DNA from: DASZQY01 sp035548515
GTDB lineage: Bacteria; Pseudomonadota; Alphaproteobacteria; Rhizobiales; Kaistiaceae
Assembly: GCA_035548515.1 (NCBI GenBank)
Contig: DASZSW010000032.1
Coordinates: 1-64,000 of the forward strand
Length of the DNA: 64,000 nucleotides
Reading direction: 5' to 3'
Shown here: in pieces, positions 25,910-34,783 of the stretch
Layout: the number at the start of each line of letters is the position of its first letter
Position numbering within the stretch: the stretch's first letter is position 1
The notes under the pieces: generated by a model
Told to the model about the DNA's origin: nothing
What the model saw: the letters and a program-made list of their open reading frames with translations, nothing else
The model's database searches: none
Program-made: the position numbers and the translations under genes

Positions 25910-26434
25910 CTAGCCGGTCGGGTCGGGCGCGGGCGAGATCGGCAGCACGGGAACGGCGGGCGACGGTGCCCGCGGAACTGGCTCGTTGACCGGCGCGGTG
26001 ATTGCCGTGTTGAACTCAGGCGCGGCGTCCAGCTCTTCTTTCGTCGCGTTCAACGTCAGCTTCAAACCCCCATTGACGTCGACGGTGCTGGAGATAGCGC
26101 CGAACGCGACAGCGACGTCCTTTTCGCCAATGCCGAGATCGCCACCGACGCCGATGACGAGCGCGAAGGGCGTGCCGTCGTCAGCGAGAACGATATCCTT
26201 CACATCGCCGATGTTCCCGCCGTCGGCATTGTAAACCGCAGCGCCGACCAAGGCGCTTGCCATCACTTGGCCAGGGACCGGATGTGGCACAAACTTCGGC
26301 ACCGTCAGCTTGCCGTTCGGCGTCTGGATATCCGGCATCACCGGCGGCGGAACGACGTCCTGCGCGTATACCGGCGCGACAAACGCGACGACGGCCACTG
26401 CCGCCACCGCCGTGGTCAACAGAATCTTGTGCAT
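25910..26434 (-). CDS. secreted PRC-barrel-domain protein
   Basis: Exported protein of 174 residues with a signal peptide (MHKILLTTAVAAVAVVAFVAPVYA) and a strong GAGGAGG ribosome binding site. Residues about 55-120 (ASALVGAAVYNADGGNIGDVKDIVLADDGTPFALVIGVGGDLGIGEKDVAVAF) match the PRC-barrel fold found in photosynthetic reaction-centre H subunits, RimM and many small envelope proteins of this order. A Pro-rich tail follows. Function unknown; converges on ligA with a three-base gap. Confidence 0.82.
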   Translation of the reverse strand: MHKILLTTAVAAVAVVAFVAPVYAQDVVPPPVMPDIQTPNGKLTVPKFVPHPVPGQVMASALVGAAVYNADGGNIGDVKDIVLADDGTPFALVIGVGGDLGIGEKDVAVAFGAISSTVDVNGGLKLTLNATKEELDAAPEFNTAITAPVNEPVPRAPSPAVPVLPISPAPDPTG

Positions 26435-26506
26435 GGCTTTCCTCCTCAGAAACTGCCTCTGGAGAAAAGAACGTGCGAAAGCGGCTTTGGTTCACCGCCC
26501 GTGCGG

Positions 26507-28324
26507 CTAAACCGGGCGGGTGGCGTTCCCCAGCCAATCCCGATCGTGATCGCCGAGGAGGTGACCAAGTCTGGCGGCCAGGCCATCGTGATAGGCGTTC
26601 AGCCAGGCGCGCTCGTCGGCAGTGAGCAGCCCCGCGTCGACCAGCCGCGTGTCGATCGGCGCAAACGAGATCGTCTCGAACATCAGCATCGGCCGCTCCG
26701 CGCCGCTCATCCGATCGGCAGGCTGCACCAGCACGAGATTCTCGATGCGGATGCCGTAAGCGCCCGGCTTGTAATAGCCGGGCTCGTTCGACATGAGCAT
26801 CCCCGATTCCAATGGCGTGGTGCCGAGCTTGGAAATGCGTGCCGGGCCTTCGTGCACCGACAGAAACGCACCGACGCCGTGGCCGGTGCCGTGATCGTAG
26901 TCGAGGCCTGCGTCCCACAGCGCGCGGCGTGCGAACGGGTCGAGCTGCGCGCCGCTCGCGCCGACCGGGAAGCGGGCGGTCGCGATGCCGATATGCCCCT
27001 TGAGCACGCGCGTGAAACGATCGCGCATTTCGGCCGTGGGCGTTCCGGTCGCGACGGTTCGCGTGATGTCGGTGGTGCCGTCCCGGTACTGCGCGCCCGA
27101 GTCGATGAGGTACAGCTCGCCCGGCACCAGCTTGCGCGATGACTCCGGCGTTGCCCGATAGTGGATGATCGCTCCGTTTGGTCCCGCACCCGAGATCGAG
27201 TCGAACGAGGTGTCGACCAGCTCCGCGCTGTCGCGCACCGCGGTCTCGGCACGGAATTCGCGCAGCCTGTCGGCCAGCGCGATCTCGTCGTAACGCCCGC
27301 TCGCTCCCTCGCGATCGAACCACGCAAGAAACCGCACCATCGCCGCCCCGTCGCGAATGTGCGCCCGCCGGATTCCCTCGATTTCCGTGGCATTCTTGCG
27401 GGCGCGGGGGAGGGCGACGGGATCGCTGCCCTCGACCAGCGTGCCGCCGGCATTTCTCACGGCTGCCGCCACGCCCTCGCTGGTCGTTTGCGCGTCGACC
27501 AGCACGCGCGCGTGCTGCCGTCCGAGATTGGCGAGCGCCACGGTCAGCGTCGCGGGCTCACGCGGGTCGGCGATCTCGGCGATAGCATCGCGCACGCTGT
27601 TGGAGAGTTTTCGCCCGTCGATGAAAACTTCCGGCTTGCCGGCGGCCGGCAGCACGGCGTAGGCCAGCGCGACGGGGTTGTGCGCGACGTCGCCGCCGCG
27701 AATGTTGAGCAGCCAGGCGACCGAGTCGGCTTGCGTCAGCACGGCGGCGTGAACTTTCTTCTCCGCCAACGCCGCCTGGAGGCGCGCGATTTTCGCCGTG
27801 GCGTCTTCACCCGCCAACGATGCGGGTTGCAGTGACACTTGCGCCATCGGTGCGGCGGGCCGATCGGTCCACAGCGGATCCAGCGGATTGGACTCAACGG
27901 CAACCAGCTCGGCGTCTGCGGCTGCGCACGCCTCGCTGAAGCGCCGCACTTCAGCAACCGTCATCAGCCACGGATCGTAGCCGATGCGATCGCCTTTCCT
28001 GGCATGCGCCGCCAGCCACTTGGACGGTGGCGCGTCGACCAGGTGCTCGCGCTGAAACGACGCATGGTCGACCTGCTGCTCCGCCTGCAGCGTGTAGCGC
28101 CCGTCGATGAAGATCGCTGCCTCATGCATGAGCACGATTGCCATGCCGGCCGATCCGGTAAATCCGGTCAGCCACGCGAGGCGCTCGGCGGATGGGGGCA
28201 AGTACTCGCTCTGGTGCTCGTCGGCGTGTGGCACGAGGAAGCCGGTGAGACCTGCGGCGCTGAGAGCTGCGCGCAGTGCGGCGAGACGCGTTGCGGTCGT
28301 GGTCTTGGCAGAGACTTCGTTCAT
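26507..28324 (-). CDS. pepP: Xaa-Pro aminopeptidase (M24B family)
   Basis: Cytoplasmic metallopeptidase of 605 residues removing an N-terminal residue before proline. It has the three-domain build of long aminopeptidase P: two creatinase-like domains (LAALRAALSAAGLTGFLVPHADEHQSEYLPP; about 160-310) and a C-terminal pita-bread domain. Metal ligands are visible in YLIDSGAQYRDGTTDITRT (two Asp), YDHGTGHGVGAFLSVHEGP (His), MSNEPGYY (Glu) and GIRIENLVLV (Glu). Single gene, divergent from the small gene at 28506. Confidence 0.92.
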   Translation of the reverse strand: MNEVSAKTTTATRLAALRAALSAAGLTGFLVPHADEHQSEYLPPSAERLAWLTGFTGSAGMAIVLMHEAAIFIDGRYTLQAEQQVDHASFQREHLVDAPPSKWLAAHARKGDRIGYDPWLMTVAEVRRFSEACAAADAELVAVESNPLDPLWTDRPAAPMAQVSLQPASLAGEDATAKIARLQAALAEKKVHAAVLTQADSVAWLLNIRGGDVAHNPVALAYAVLPAAGKPEVFIDGRKLSNSVRDAIAEIADPREPATLTVALANLGRQHARVLVDAQTTSEGVAAAVRNAGGTLVEGSDPVALPRARKNATEIEGIRRAHIRDGAAMVRFLAWFDREGASGRYDEIALADRLREFRAETAVRDSAELVDTSFDSISGAGPNGAIIHYRATPESSRKLVPGELYLIDSGAQYRDGTTDITRTVATGTPTAEMRDRFTRVLKGHIGIATARFPVGASGAQLDPFARRALWDAGLDYDHGTGHGVGAFLSVHEGPARISKLGTTPLESGMLMSNEPGYYKPGAYGIRIENLVLVQPADRMSGAERPMLMFETISFAPIDTRLVDAGLLTADERAWLNAYHDGLAARLGHLLGDHDRDWLGNATRPV

Positions 28325-28505
28325 GCGCTTCCTCTAACGCCGTGCCCAAACACGCGCCACGCGGTGGCAACATTGCGGCAGTGCAACAAATCCATGACGC
28401 AATGCAATAACCTCATGTCTGTCATGCCTTTAGCCGGGTTCCGGCGTGTGCGCGATGCATCGTATCTGAAGACCCGCGGGGCGGATTCGGAAATGGAGTC
28501 GGGTC

Positions 28506-28718
28506 ATGGCCATGACAGTCTACGACGGTGCCGGCGGTCGCGCTGCGCCCGTTCACGGCGTGCTCCGCCGGGCGGTGGCGCGCATCGTTGTGGCGCGCCC
28601 GCGTCCTGATCGCCGGGCCAGCGCTCATATCCTCGGTCTCGACGACGCCGGCTTCGCGACCTTCGCCGCCGATCGCCGCGCGCTGGAACAGGCGGGGCAG
28701 GGCGATTGCCCGCTGTAG
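28506..28718 (+). CDS. small arginine-rich protein, possibly DUF1127-like
   Basis: Open frame of 70 residues behind ATGGAGTCGGGTC. The core VLRRAVARIVVARPRPDRRASAHILGLDDAGFATFAADRRALEQ has an R-rich helix followed by LGLDD, reminiscent of DUF1127 proteins but without the usual LADIGLSR ending. The gap between pepP and prmA would otherwise be empty here. It is short, so coding status is moderate, and it ends right before the prmA stop on the other strand. Confidence 0.45.
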   Translation: MAMTVYDGAGGRAAPVHGVLRRAVARIVVARPRPDRRASAHILGLDDAGFATFAADRRALEQAGQGDCPL

Positions 28719-29564
28719 TCAGCCGCGCAGCACCAGTGTCGCCCATTCGCCCATGTGCAGGACGCGCTCGCGCGTGAGACCGACGCTGCGATACATGGCC
28801 GCGACGCGGCGCTCCTGATCGAGCAACAGCCCGGAGAGGATCACCGTGCCCTGCGCCGCGAGGTGGCGCCGGATGGCGGGCGCCAGAGCGACCAGCGGAC
28901 CCGCGAGAATATTCGCGACGATGAGATCGTACGGCGCCGCCGCTTCGATGGCCGCGTGATTCAGACCGGCTGCCGTGAGTGTGTGCACCCTGCGGCTCAC
29001 CCCGTTCAGCCGCACGTTGTCGCGCGCGACCTGTGTCGCGACGGCATCGATGTCGCTCGCCATGACGCGCGCCTTCGCGCGTTTGGCGAGTGCGATGGCG
29101 AGCACTCCGGAACCGGTGCCGACATCCAGTGCGTTGCGAATGGGGCGCGCCCTGGCGTCTCCGTCGATGGCAAGCAGGCAGCCGGCGGTGGTGCCGTGGT
29201 GACCGGTGCCAAACGCCAGCCCGGCCTCGATCTCGATGCCGATGTCATTGGCGCGGACCTTCGCCCGGTCGTGACTGCCGTGCACGAGAAACGGACCGGC
29301 GCGCACCGGCGCTAAACCGGCTAGCGACTTCGCCACCCAATCCTCCTCGGGGAGCGGCGCGAACGCGAATGCCCCGAGCCGCGCCAGCGCGGCGCGCTCC
29401 TCGCTGCCCGGCTCGGCCTGGAAGTACACCGCCACCTGCCATTTCTCCGGCGCGGCCTCGCTGAGGTCGAACGCGTTTGCCCACAGCAGACCGTCGTCGT
29501 CCAGCGCCGCGGCGAGGGCGCGGGCAGGGGCTTCCGCGAGGACTATGGTGGCGACGATGGTCAT
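28719..29564 (-). CDS. prmA: ribosomal protein L11 methyltransferase
   Basis: SAM-dependent methyltransferase of 281 residues from the ATG at 29564, where homologs start. The N-terminal substrate-recognition domain is followed by GPFLVHGSHDR, the GLAFGTGHHGTTAGCL signature, motif I LDVGTGSGVLAIALAKR near 160, SDIDAVATQVARDN and the PYDLIVANILAGPLVALAP catalytic-region motif. It trimethylates L11 in ribosome assembly; usually non-essential. Divergent from the acyltransferase gene at 29735. Confidence 0.94.
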   Translation of the reverse strand: MTIVATIVLAEAPARALAAALDDDGLLWANAFDLSEAAPEKWQVAVYFQAEPGSEERAALARLGAFAFAPLPEEDWVAKSLAGLAPVRAGPFLVHGSHDRAKVRANDIGIEIEAGLAFGTGHHGTTAGCLLAIDGDARARPIRNALDVGTGSGVLAIALAKRAKARVMASDIDAVATQVARDNVRLNGVSRRVHTLTAAGLNHAAIEAAAPYDLIVANILAGPLVALAPAIRRHLAAQGTVILSGLLLDQERRVAAMYRSVGLTRERVLHMGEWATLVLRG

Positions 29565-29734
29565 GGGTTGAGCCGGGCGTGCGCAGATTTCCGCGCGGAT
29601 TAACCTTGCTCCGGCTGTCATGGCAAGGTCATCCCGTTCTCATGTCCCTGCCATCCACGGCGGCGATCCTTCCGGCGATCTTGCGAATCAGACGGCTGCT
29701 CCCGCGGCCGCCGCGTCTCGCCAAAGGAGGGACA

Positions 29735-30391
29735 ATGGCCGACCGCAGCGACGTCAGCGTCAGGCGCGTTGTCGACGAAGCGGACCGCGCGCACGTCCTC
29801 GCGGTGCTCGGCGCGACGTACCTTGCCGAGAAGCGGTGGATCAGCAATCCCGAGAGTCAGTTTCCGCAGGGCGACATCGCCAAGGACCACATTGCCTGGT
29901 TTGTCGCCGCGGCGGAGGGCGAGCCGGTGGGCGTGGTGCGCATCCTCTACGATCCGCCGATCGCGGCCTACGCCGGCTACGGCTTCACGTCGCTCGATCC
30001 GTCCATCCGCATCGACGACTTCATCGATCGCGCTGGCATCGCCGAGGTCGGCCGCTTCGCGGTCGTGCCGCACTGCCGTCGCCGCTTCATGATCGCAGCG
30101 GCGCTGATGCGCGCCGCGACAATCGACAGCCTCAAGCGGCGCGTGACGCATCTCATCACCGATGTCTTCGAGGATGATCCGCACAGCCCGCTCGGCTTCC
30201 ACACGCGCGTGGTAGGATTCCGTGCGGTTGCCACGCACGACGTTGGCGAATTGAACAGCGCGAGCCGCCGCATCACGCTGGTGCTCGACGTCAACGCCGC
30301 GCGCGAGGAGCTGAGCCGCCGCAACAACTGGTTCTACCGCTACATCATGAGCGCGCTGCCGCGGGCGCTCCACGCGCAGCTCGCCGCATAG
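29735..30391 (+). CDS. GNAT-fold N-acyltransferase (N-acyl amino acid synthase FeeM-like)
   Basis: Protein of 218 residues with an excellent ribosome binding site (AAAGGAGG) before the ATG at 29735. The core VLGATYLAEKRWI, AEVGRFAVVPHCRRRFMIAAALMRAA and LGFHTRVVGFRAVATHDVGEL resemble the autoinducer-synthase/FeeM-type GNAT fold that uses acyl-ACP to acylate an amino acid. A PlsC-type O-acyltransferase follows 13 bases later. By analogy with OlsB/OlsA-type pairs, it may make the lyso stage of an amino-acid-containing membrane lipid; the amino acid cannot be told from sequence. Confidence 0.72.
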   Translation: MADRSDVSVRRVVDEADRAHVLAVLGATYLAEKRWISNPESQFPQGDIAKDHIAWFVAAAEGEPVGVVRILYDPPIAAYAGYGFTSLDPSIRIDDFIDRAGIAEVGRFAVVPHCRRRFMIAAALMRAATIDSLKRRVTHLITDVFEDDPHSPLGFHTRVVGFRAVATHDVGELNSASRRITLVLDVNAAREELSRRNNWFYRYIMSALPRALHAQLAA

Positions 30392-30404
30392 AGTGGACAC
30401 CGTG

Positions 30405-31247
30405 ATGCCTCCCTCTGCCACACCGACGCCGGCCAACCGCAACACGCCGCCCGACCTCGCCCTGCTTGCCAACGAGGCCATGGTCCGGGCGATGGCCCGC
30501 AAGGGTGCCGGCGCGGTCCCGAGCATCGGCGAAGTGCTGCGCCGCCGGTTGCCGTTCATGGCGTGGATCGACAGCTTCGTGTTTCGCGCCGTGATGCTTG
30601 TCGCGCGGCGCCAGATCATCGCCATCACCGGCATCGAGCACATCCTCAACCCCGGTCCGTTCGTCCTCGCGCTCAACCACAGCATCAAGCGCGAGGCGAT
30701 TATCGTTCCGGCCGCGCTCATATTTCATCGCGGTGGCCGGCTGATCCACTTCTGGTCGGATTGGGTCTATCGCATCGTGCCCGGCCTGGGCTTTCTGCTG
30801 CGCCGCGCGGGCACCATCGCGGTGATGACCAAGCCCGGCAACCCGAGGATCCTCGATCTGCTCCGCCCCTTCTTTTCGCGCGGTGCGCCGGCCATCGAAC
30901 AGGCGCGAGCGCATCTGAGGGCGGGCCGGCCCATCGGCGTGTTCCCCGAGGGGACGGCCAACCGGGATCGGCGCCGGCTGCTTGGGGGGCGGCATGGCGC
31001 CGCGCGCCTGTCGCTCGAGGTCGGCGTGCCGGTCGTGCCCGTCGGCATCGTGTTTCCGAAGGCGCCGGCGGCCGGGGCAATTCCGGAGAGCGCGGCGATG
31101 GAAATCCGCATCGGCCGCCCTCTGGTGCCGCCGCGCACTAGCGCTCCGCGCCCGAGCCTCGTTGAAGTCCGTGCCTGGCACGCGACGGTGATGACGGAAA
31201 TCGCCCGGCTTTCCGGGAAGACGTGGAGCAGCGAGCCCGCCGCCTGA
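30405..31247 (+). CDS. PlsC-type 1-acylglycerol-3-phosphate/lyso-lipid O-acyltransferase
   Basis: Membrane-associated acyltransferase of 280 residues (in-frame GTG starts also exist at 30393 and 30402). The hydrophobic segment WIDSFVFRAVMLVARRQII precedes the acyltransferase block. The catalytic motif reads NHSIKRE, that is H-x4-E where the family has H-x4-D. The FPEGTANRDRR motif and VPVVPVGIVFP are standard. It forms an operon with the GNAT gene, so the lyso-aminolipid made by that enzyme is a plausible acceptor; ordinary phosphatidic acid synthesis is the alternative. Confidence 0.82.
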   Translation: MPPSATPTPANRNTPPDLALLANEAMVRAMARKGAGAVPSIGEVLRRRLPFMAWIDSFVFRAVMLVARRQIIAITGIEHILNPGPFVLALNHSIKREAIIVPAALIFHRGGRLIHFWSDWVYRIVPGLGFLLRRAGTIAVMTKPGNPRILDLLRPFFSRGAPAIEQARAHLRAGRPIGVFPEGTANRDRRRLLGGRHGAARLSLEVGVPVVPVGIVFPKAPAAGAIPESAAMEIRIGRPLVPPRTSAPRPSLVEVRAWHATVMTEIARLSGKTWSSEPAA

Positions 31248-31273
31248 CGGGCCCGCCGAGCAGCCGCACGCTT

Positions 31274-31726
31274 CTATGCGGTCAACGTGCCGTTGAGATG
31301 CGCCGCAAGTTTGTTGAAGGTGCTGTTCCAGCCGCGTCCGTGGTTGTTGCGATCTTCCGGCGATTCCACACCCTCCTGGCGCAGCGTCATCTCCGTGCCA
31401 CCTTCACGGGGCGCGAAGGTAAGCGTGATCACCGTGCGGCGCTTGGGATCGTTGTTCCAGTTCCAGGTAAGGACGATGCGCCGTGGTGCGTCGATCTTGC
31501 GGAACTCGCCGGTCACCGGGGCGATCTCGCCGGTGCTGAGCTGCAGGTTGATCCGATAGCGGCCGCCAACCCGCGCATCGAACTCGGGGACCTCGCAATG
31601 GACGCCCTCGATGCCGATCCATGACTGGAATTCGTCGTGATTCATCCAGGCGTCGAAGACGCGGGCAGGGGGCGCGTTGAACTGTCGGGTCACGACGAGG
31701 GTTGCATCGTCCACGGTGGTCGTCAT
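31274..31726 (-). CDS. SRPBCC / AHSA1-domain protein
   Basis: Protein of 150 residues, LVVTRQFNAPPARVFDAWMNHDEFQSWIG ... VGGRYRINLQL ... FRKIDAPRRIVLTWNW ... VITLTFAPREGGTEMTLRQEG ... GWNSTFNKLAAHL, the complete START-like AHSA1 fold with a hydrophobic cavity. Its start overlaps the ArsR stop (ATGA). Such ArsR/SRPBCC pairs are common small stress or detoxification operons; the ligand is unknown. Confidence 0.9.
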   Translation of the reverse strand: MTTTVDDATLVVTRQFNAPPARVFDAWMNHDEFQSWIGIEGVHCEVPEFDARVGGRYRINLQLSTGEIAPVTGEFRKIDAPRRIVLTWNWNNDPKRRTVITLTFAPREGGTEMTLRQEGVESPEDRNNHGRGWNSTFNKLAAHLNGTLTA

Positions 31727-32052
31727 TTCTTCTTCTCCTTCTTGGATCCTGAAAGATGAGCGTCGAGGCGATCGAAGCTGCCGCTCCAGAACCGCCGGTT
31801 GAAGTCGAGCCAGCCCGCGGCGCTGTCGAGCGCTTCGCGCTTCAGGTGACAGCGGCGATGCTTGCCTTCGCGCTCGTTGGTAATCAGGCCGGCATCCTCC
31901 AGCACGCGAAGGTGGCGTGAGATTGCCGGGGCCGAAATCGCAAACGGTCCCGCGAGTTCGCCAACCGTAGCCGGGCCGCGCGCCAGGTGCACGAGGATCG
32001 CCCGGCGGGTGGCGTCGGCGAGGGCGGCGAAGGTGTGATCGAGATGAGTCAT
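31723..32052 (-). CDS. ArsR-family transcriptional regulator
   Basis: Winged-helix repressor of 109 residues: FAALADATRRAILVHLARGPATVGELAGPFAISAPAISRHLRVLEDAGLITNEREGKHRRCHLKREAL. There is no Cys metal site in the recognition helix, so it belongs to the metal-independent subgroup that usually precedes SRPBCC genes. A TTAAC-N6-GTTAA palindrome abuts the start codon, suggesting autorepression of the two-gene operon. Confidence 0.92.
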   Translation of the reverse strand: MTHLDHTFAALADATRRAILVHLARGPATVGELAGPFAISAPAISRHLRVLEDAGLITNEREGKHRRCHLKREALDSAAGWLDFNRRFWSGSFDRLDAHLSGSKKEKKK

Positions 32053-32068
32053 TTAACGATAATGTTAA
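32053..32068. promoter_or_regulatory. palindrome at the ArsR gene start
   Basis: TTAACGATAATGTTAA (5-bp perfect arms, 6-base centre) begins one base upstream of the start codon in an AT-rich 30-base stretch, the expected place for an ArsR operator overlapping the promoter or ribosome binding region. Confidence 0.6.
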
Positions 32069-32143
32069 TTCACATGTTGGTTAAGTCAAGAGGGCAGTTG
32101 AGTCGGCGTCCAAGTTTTCACGGTTGTCAGGAAAGAACGCTGC

Positions 32144-34606
32144 TCACGGTCGCTCGACGAAACTGTCGAGCACCTTCTTCTGGCCCGCCTTCTCGAAATT
32201 GACGGTGAGCTTGTTGCCGTCGATCGCCGCAATCCGGCCATACCCGAATTTCTGGTGGAAGATGCGCTCGCCGACGCCGTAGTCGCTGGTGCCGCCGATC
32301 ACCGACTTCGCCACCAGCTCGCCCTCGATCAGGCGCGGGCCCGAATTCAGCGGATGCTCGAAGCCGCGGCGGGCCTTCTTGCCGGACGCGGCCGAAGCCG
32401 CGGCTTCCTCGGCGCCGCGCTTCTGGGCGCGCTGCCAGCCGGGCGTGGCGTACGTGTTGGCGAAGGGATCGCGCGTGTCGAAGCGGCTAGCGCCGTAAGC
32501 AGCCGAGCCGTAGCCGCCATAGTTAGTCGCCTCCTCGACGACGTCGACGTGCGCCTCGGGCAGCTCGTCGAGGAAACGCGACGGGATGCCCGACTGCCAC
32601 ATGCCATGCATGCGCCGGTTCGCCGCGAAGCGGATGAACGCGCGCTTGCGCGCCCGCGTGATACCGACGTAGGCGAGCCGCCGCTCCTCCTCCAGCCCGG
32701 CCTTGCCGTTCTCGTCGAGCGTGCGCTGCGAGGGGAACAGACCTTCCTCCCAGCCGGGCAGGAACACCGTGTCGAACTCCAGGCCCTTGGCGGAATGCAG
32801 CGTCATGATCGAGACGGCGTCGTTGCCGGCCTCGGCGTCGGCGTCCATCACCAGCGCGATGTGCTCGAGGAAACCCTGCAGGGAGTCGAACTCCTCCATC
32901 GAGCGCACCAGCTCCTTCAGGTTTTCCAGCCGCCCCGGCGCATCGGCCGAACGGTCGGCCTGCCACATCTCGGTGTAGCCGCTCTCCTCCAGGATCAGCT
33001 CGGCGAGCTCGGTGTGCGACAGCGTCGCGATCTGCGATTGCCAGCGCGCGAACGATCCGAGCAGATCGCGGAGCGAGGCGCGCGTCTTCCCGGCCAGCTC
33101 GTCGGTCTCGGTCAATTCGGCCGCGGCGGCCATCAGCGGGATCTTGCGCGTGCGGGCGCGGGCGTGCATCGCCGCCACCGTCGTCTCGCCGATGCCGCGG
33201 CGCGGCACGTTGACGATGCGCTCGAAGGCGAGGTCGTCGGCCGGCTGGAAGGTCGCGCGGAAATAGGCGAGCGCATCGCGGATTTCCTGCCGCTCGTAGA
33301 AGCGCGGGCCGCCGATGACGCGGTAGTTCAGGCCGAGCGTGATGAAGCGATCCTCGAACGACCGCATCTGGAACGAAGCCCGCACCAGGATCGCGATCTC
33401 GTTCAGCTTGTGGCCCTTGGCCTGCAGCGCCTCGATCTCGTCGCCGATGGCGCGCGCCTCCTGCTCGCTGTCCCACGACGAGGCCACCGAGACGCGCACC
33501 GCATCGGGGTCGCGCTCGTCGGTGAACAGCGTCTTGCCGAGCCGCCCCTCGTTGTGCGCGATGAGGTGGGCGGCAGCGCCGAGGATGTGCGACGTCGAGC
33601 GGTAGTTGCGCTCCAGCCGGATGACGATGGCGCCGGGGAAATCCTTCTCGAAGCGCAGGATGTTGTCGACCTCGGCGCCGCGCCAGCCATAGATCGACTG
33701 GTCGTCGTCGCCGACGCAGCAGATGTTGGCGCGCGCCTTGCCCGCATCGTCGAGCCCGTGCTGCGCCAGCAGCCGCAGCCAGAGATACTGCGCGACGTTG
33801 GTGTCCTGATACTCGTCGACCAGGATGTAGCGAAACCGGCGGTGATAATCCGCCAGCACATCGGCATGCGCGCGCAGGATGCGCAGCGGCTCGAGCAGCA
33901 GGTCGCCGAAGTCGGCGGCGTTCAGCGTGCGCAGCCGCTCCTGGTAGAGCTGGTACAGCCGCTTGCCCTTGCCGTCGGCGAACGCGTTGCCGTCAGCATC
34001 GGAAACATCGGCCGGCGATTGCCCGCGATTTTTCCAATGGTCGATCAGCCCGGCGAGCTGGCGCGCCGGCCAGCGCTTCTCGTCGATGTTCTCGGCCACC
34101 AGGATCTGCTTCATCAGCCGGATCTGGTCGTCGGTGTCGAGGATGGTGAAATCAGACTTGAGCCCGGCGAGCTCCGCGTGCCGGCGCAGCATCTTGGCGC
34201 CGATCGAGTGGAAGGTGCCCAGCCACTGCATGCCCTCGACCACGCCGCCGATGAGATCGCCGACGCGCGTCTTCATCTCGCGCGCCGCCTTGTTGGTGAA
34301 GGTGACGCACAGAATCTCCCACGGCTTCGCCCTGCCGGTGGCGAGCAGATGCGCGACCCGCGTGGTGAGCACGCGCGTCTTGCCCGTGCCCGCGCCGGCC
34401 AGCACCAGCACCGGCCCCTCCGTCGCCTCGACCGCCGCGCGCTGCTCCGGGTTCAGCCGGGCGAGATACTCCGGCGCGCCACCGCGGCCCGAGGCACGCG
34501 CCGCGATGCCGCCAGGGCGCGGCCCGCGCGCAGGCTCCGCCGGCGCTAGGCTGTCGTCCAGCAGCGGCGCGTCGTCATCGTCCGAACGCTTGGCGGGGTC
34601 GGTCAT
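32144..34606 (-). CDS. uvrD: UvrD/PcrA-type superfamily 1A DNA helicase
   Basis: ATP-dependent 3'-5' helicase of 820 residues (start MTDPAKRSDDDD; an ATG eight codons earlier is possible). It has Walker A LAGAGTGKTRVL, motif Ia CVTFTNKAAREM, motif II VDEYQDTN, motif III DDDQSIYGWRGA, motif IV LERNYRS, TLHSAKGLEFDTVFLPGWEEGLFPSQR and motif VI RLAYVGITRARK. The C-terminal Tudor-like segment (FHQKFGYGRIAAIDGNKLTVNFEKAGQKKVLDSFV) is the part that contacts RNA polymerase in PcrA/UvrD. Roles are nucleotide-excision and mismatch repair, and removing RecA or stalled polymerase. Confidence 0.94.
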   Translation of the reverse strand: MTDPAKRSDDDDAPLLDDSLAPAEPARGPRPGGIAARASGRGGAPEYLARLNPEQRAAVEATEGPVLVLAGAGTGKTRVLTTRVAHLLATGRAKPWEILCVTFTNKAAREMKTRVGDLIGGVVEGMQWLGTFHSIGAKMLRRHAELAGLKSDFTILDTDDQIRLMKQILVAENIDEKRWPARQLAGLIDHWKNRGQSPADVSDADGNAFADGKGKRLYQLYQERLRTLNAADFGDLLLEPLRILRAHADVLADYHRRFRYILVDEYQDTNVAQYLWLRLLAQHGLDDAGKARANICCVGDDDQSIYGWRGAEVDNILRFEKDFPGAIVIRLERNYRSTSHILGAAAHLIAHNEGRLGKTLFTDERDPDAVRVSVASSWDSEQEARAIGDEIEALQAKGHKLNEIAILVRASFQMRSFEDRFITLGLNYRVIGGPRFYERQEIRDALAYFRATFQPADDLAFERIVNVPRRGIGETTVAAMHARARTRKIPLMAAAAELTETDELAGKTRASLRDLLGSFARWQSQIATLSHTELAELILEESGYTEMWQADRSADAPGRLENLKELVRSMEEFDSLQGFLEHIALVMDADAEAGNDAVSIMTLHSAKGLEFDTVFLPGWEEGLFPSQRTLDENGKAGLEEERRLAYVGITRARKRAFIRFAANRRMHGMWQSGIPSRFLDELPEAHVDVVEEATNYGGYGSAAYGASRFDTRDPFANTYATPGWQRAQKRGAEEAAASAASGKKARRGFEHPLNSGPRLIEGELVAKSVIGGTSDYGVGERIFHQKFGYGRIAAIDGNKLTVNFEKAGQKKVLDSFVERP

Positions 34607-34783
34607 CGGCCACCGTCGGCCATTGGGCAAAATCTCACGAATCCGGAAGGGAGAACACTATAGCAACAGATGGGCCGCGACGGGCGAGAAGGGAAGGGGC
34701 GCCCGCAACTCCGCGTCAATCAATGGCAGCCACTATAGGCTGTGGATGCGGCAGTGATTCGGCGTCCGCGGGGCCGGAAAATC

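Noticed and set aside
32255..34549. 764-codon plus-strand frame opposite uvrD
   Set aside because: No domain, unusual composition, fully antisense to a helicase with all motifs intact.
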